Assembly (NCBI RefSeq): GCF_000716715.1
Contig: NZ_JNYJ01000007.1
Location: 124,001-188,000 of the forward strand
Source of the DNA: Dactylosporangium aurantiacum
GTDB lineage: Bacteria; Actinomycetota; Actinomycetes; Mycobacteriales; Micromonosporaceae
Direction of reading: 5' to 3'
DNA length: 64,000 nt
Made by a program: the position numbers and the translations under genes. The notes beneath the pieces are model-generated. The model saw only the letters and a list, made by a program, of their open reading frames with translations. It had not been told where the DNA came from and searched no databases. Shown in pieces: positions 61,625 through 64,000 of this stretch. The number at the start of each line of letters is the position of its first letter. Position 1 is the stretch's first letter.

Positions 61625-62977
61625 CTATTCCGCCTTGCGCCGGCGCGGTTTCTTCGGCACGTCCTTCGGCTCCGCGAAACCCGGCAGCCACTGCTCGATG
61701 ATCTCCCGGTACGGCGCCTCCGCCTCCAGCTGGCACAGCACACCGATCGATCCGAGCGTCACCCGATGGGTGAGCATGTACGACGGCGGCAGGTTCAACT
61801 GGCGGCTCATCACGTACGCCGGGCTCTTCGGGTTCGCCAGCCGCCCCGCCTCGGCGCGCAGCCACGCCCGGGTGAACCGGAACCGCGGCTCGGCGACCGG
61901 ATCCAGCATCGGCCGGATGTACGCCAGCACCGCCGCCGCGTCGATCTTCGCGTCGCGCTTGACGAACCCCTCGTCCTGCAGCCCCGCCAGCACCGCGTCG
62001 GCGTCACCGGCCAGCGCCAGCCTGGTCAGCCGGCCGATCACCTCCGGATGCCCGCCGGGCAGCCGGGCGACGGCACCGAAGTCGAGCACCCCCAGCCGCC
62101 CGTCCGGCAGCATCCGGAAGTTGCCCGGGTGCGGGTCCGCGTGCAGCAGCTCCGCCCGCGCCGGCGCCGAGAAGTGCAGCAACGCCATCCGCGTGCCGGC
62201 GGCGTCACGCTCCTCCACCGTGCCCGACGCGATGATCGTCGACAGCGGCACACCCTCGATCCACTCCGTGACCAACACCCGCGGCGAGGACGCCAGCACC
62301 TGCGGCACGCAGATGTCCGGGTCGCCGTCGAACGCCGCCGCGAACGCCCGCTGCGAGCTGGCTTCCAGCTCGTAGTCCAGCTCCTCGGTGACCCGGTCAC
62401 GGATCTCCTGCACCAGCGGCTTCACGTCCAGACCCGGCTGGATCGCCTTGAACAGCCCGGCGAAACGGGCCAGCTGGTTGAGGTCCGCCCGCAGCGCCTC
62501 ACCGGCGCCCGGATACTGCACCTTGACCGCCACGTCCCGCCCGTCGGCCCAGACCCCGCGGTGGACCTGGCCGATGCTGGCCGCGGCCGCCGGCTTGTCG
62601 TCGAACTCCTTGAACCGGTCCCGCCAGTCCTTACCGAGCGACTCGCGCAGCACGTTGTGCACGCTCGCGGCCGGCAGCGGCGGCGCCGCCTCCTGCAGCT
62701 TCGTCAACGCCGCACGATACGGCCCGGCGAGGTCCTCCGGCAGCGCCGCCTCGAACACCGACAGCGCCTGCCCCATCTTCATCGCACCGCCCTTGAGCTG
62801 CCCGAGCACGCTGAACAGGTGCTCGGCGGTGCGGCGCTGGACATCGGCGGACACCACGTCGGCGGCCATGCCCGTCACGCGCTTGCCCAGGCCGAGCGCG
62901 GCCCGCCCGGCCAGCCCGAGAGGAAGCGACGCCAGTCGTGCGGTGCGGGCGACGGCGCCCCTCGGGATCTCGGTCAC
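61625..62977 (-). CDS. AarF/ABC1/UbiB kinase family protein
   Basis: A 450-residue ABC1-type atypical kinase. It has the KxGQ-like motif MKMGQALSVFE, an AAAASIGQVHRGVWADGRDVAVKVQYPG segment (ATP-binding Ala-rich loop and Lys), ELDYELEASSQ, LVTEWIEGVPLS and the catalytic/metal HADPHPGNFRMLPDGRLGVLDFGA. UbiB-type kinases support isoprenoid quinone or lipid metabolism; the mycobacterial homologue next to whiB7 (Rv3197) is linked to macrolide tolerance. GTG 62977 starts 9 bp after the ThiF-like stop. The C-terminal tail is basic (KKPRRRKAE). Confidence 0.92.
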   Translation of the reverse strand: MTEIPRGAVARTARLASLPLGLAGRAALGLGKRVTGMAADVVSADVQRRTAEHLFSVLGQLKGGAMKMGQALSVFEAALPEDLAGPYRAALTKLQEAAPPLPAASVHNVLRESLGKDWRDRFKEFDDKPAAAASIGQVHRGVWADGRDVAVKVQYPGAGEALRADLNQLARFAGLFKAIQPGLDVKPLVQEIRDRVTEELDYELEASSQRAFAAAFDGDPDICVPQVLASSPRVLVTEWIEGVPLSTIIASGTVEERDAAGTRMALLHFSAPARAELLHADPHPGNFRMLPDGRLGVLDFGAVARLPGGHPEVIGRLTRLALAGDADAVLAGLQDEGFVKRDAKIDAAAVLAYIRPMLDPVAEPRFRFTRAWLRAEAGRLANPKSPAYVMSRQLNLPPSYMLTHRVTLGSIGVLCQLEAEAPYREIIEQWLPGFAEPKDVPKKPRRRKAE

Positions 62978-62986
62978 ACGTCATTC

Positions 62987-64000
62987 TTACCCGGTTCCGG
63001 CGACACGACGACGGCGACGGCAGTCACAGCGCGGATGTGCTACCCATTCCCGCCGCCTCAGCTCACCGGCCCGGGGGATCTCGACGATCGCCGCCTCCGT
63101 CCGCGGCGCCGCCCCGTCGAGGAACGCGAGGACCTCGTCGGCGGCGAACGCGACCCCGGCGAGGGCGGTCGCCGACGCGCACGGCTCCCCGTCACCCGGC
63201 GGCGCCGTGGCCAGCTGGGCGGCCAGCACCGGCCACACCGGGTCCCGGTCCCGCCGGTGCAGCTCCAGGCAGGCCCGGCAGGGCGAGCCGGCCGGACGTA
63301 CCAGCGGACCGACAACCACCGTGCCGAGCCGCACCGTCAGGTCCAGCCGCGGCAGCCCCACCAGGCGCAGCCCACGCCGGCCCAGGGCCGCAGGGTGCCG
63401 GTCACCGACCCGCACCACCAGGTCCACCTGGTCCATCCTCGCCGGCGACAGGTCCGCCCCGGGCGCGAACCTGGTCACCGCGTCACCGGTGGCGACCGCC
63501 CGTGAAACTCCCACGTCGTCGACCCGTAGCCCACCGACCAGGACGTCACCGGCGCCGGTGACCCCGTCGACGACCGGGTCCACATGACCGACCCCGCTCG
63601 CGGCGAGCAGCGCCGCCAGCGGCGCGAGCAACGGTCCGTCACCGGCGACGACGACGCGGGAGGCGTACCGGCGCCGCAACACCTCCGCGGGAATCCCGCG
63701 CCGGCCCGGCCCTGCTGTGCGCAGCCGCAGCGCGATCGCGGCGGCCTCGACGCTCAGTCGGCGGTGCACCCGCTCGGGCAGGCCCACCGGGACCAGCGCG
63801 TGCGCCCCGACGACCAGGCCCTCGTCACGCAGCGCCTGCACCAGGCCACGCACGTCGGCCTCGGCCAGCCCGAGCGCCTCACCGGCGGCGAGGACGGCCG
63901 GCTCCGTGTGCGCGCCGTCGAGCAGGTCGAGCACCCGCGCCAGCTCCGGGCGCCGCAGGTGCAGCACCACGGCACCGGCGGGGTCGGTGCCGAGCTGGAC
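62987..64000 (-). CDS. ThiF/E1-like protein, partial (N terminus beyond the window)
   Basis: At least 338 residues; the frame is open to the right edge, so the start is missing. The N-terminal part seen (LHLRRPELARVLDLLDGAHTEPAVL...) is a winged-helix-like domain found in TOMM/ThiF-type proteins. The middle has VVVAGDGPLLAPLAALLAASGVGHV, a degenerate nucleotide-binding loop (GDGPLL instead of GxGGLG). Zinc ligands are CRAC and a C-terminal CDC. It resembles E1-like adenylyltransferases without a convincing active site. The ABC1 kinase gene follows directly on the same strand. Confidence 0.75.
   Translation of the reverse strand, partial: VQLGTDPAGAVVLHLRRPELARVLDLLDGAHTEPAVLAAGEALGLAEADVRGLVQALRDEGLVVGAHALVPVGLPERVHRRLSVEAAAIALRLRTAGPGRRGIPAEVLRRRYASRVVVAGDGPLLAPLAALLAASGVGHVDPVVDGVTGAGDVLVGGLRVDDVGVSRAVATGDAVTRFAPGADLSPARMDQVDLVVRVGDRHPAALGRRGLRLVGLPRLDLTVRLGTVVVGPLVRPAGSPCRACLELHRRDRDPVWPVLAAQLATAPPGDGEPCASATALAGVAFAADEVLAFLDGAAPRTEAAIVEIPRAGELRRREWVAHPRCDCRRRRRVAGTG

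Overview
The window is about 64 kb of very GC-rich DNA with strong G/C preference at codon third positions, frequent GTG starts and many four-base stop/start overlaps (ATGA, GTGA, TGATG). MshB (mycothiol synthesis), mycoredoxin, AdnAB, WhiB7, UvrD2 with a tetracysteine motif plus HRDC domain, and a PCD/TldD/Dap gene set point to an actinomycete. The FxsA/FxsB genes and NB-ARC/TPR proteins suggest Micromonosporaceae (Actinoplanes-like). No rRNA, tRNA, CRISPR array, insertion sequence or prophage gene was recognised.

Left part (1-12.7 kb): rmuC with a degenerate duplicate of its own 3' end; a Gly/Asp-rich membrane protein; a TPR membrane protein; a two-gene alkylation-repair operon (Ada/AlkA fusion and Ogt); an Asp-rich repeat protein; an AAC(3)-family acetyltransferase divergent from a TIM-barrel isomerase-like protein; a SigE-family sigma factor with a membrane partner; an EEP-family nuclease/phosphatase; and the GTPase YchF.

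Middle part (12.6-34 kb): a Uma2 gene with a large internal deletion, a PCD-like paralogue without its catalytic histidines, a MutT-type Nudix gene, a DUF1990 gene, a three-gene succinate dehydrogenase operon (sdhC-sdhA-sdhB order), a TldD/PmbA pair, a canonical PCD and a DPP-IV type peptidase. A block resembling the M. tuberculosis mshB-fdxC-dap neighbourhood follows: mshB, two membrane proteins, a GNAT enzyme, fdxC, a DapC-like aminotransferase, dapD and dapE with back-to-back promoters, a DUF3152 metzincin-like protein and two LOG-family genes.

34.1-43.5 kb is the accessory region and the main discovery target. It is a RiPP cassette of the FxSxx-COOH type: a short precursor (FxsA) whose C terminus holds two adjacent aromatic-x-Ser motifs (FQS and YAS), a radical SAM/SPASM enzyme (FxsB) and an HExxH protein, coupled in one operon. 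Two large NLR-like NB-ARC/TPR proteins flank it, with different N-terminal domains but the same last six residues (IEPPPT). A 17-bp direct-repeat motif (CTTGACR-AWW-CTTGACR) occurs three times in its intergenic DNA, once over a promoter.

Right part (44-64 kb) resembles the adnAB-nudC-mrx1-uvrD2-whiB7 block of mycobacteria: adnA, adnB, a small secreted or membrane peptide, a membrane-anchored protein, a mycosin-like subtilase, an M16 peptidase pair (one active, one inactive), nudC without its zinc ribbon, a hypothetical gene, mrx1, uvrD2, a hypothetical gene, whiB7 behind a strong leader hairpin, a small basic protein, an ABC1/UbiB kinase and a ThiF-like protein cut by the window edge. Across the window at least twelve genes lack a Shine-Dalgarno sequence and instead carry a TA[GC]-N-[GT]-T hexamer 6-8 nt before the start codon, as expected for leaderless transcripts.
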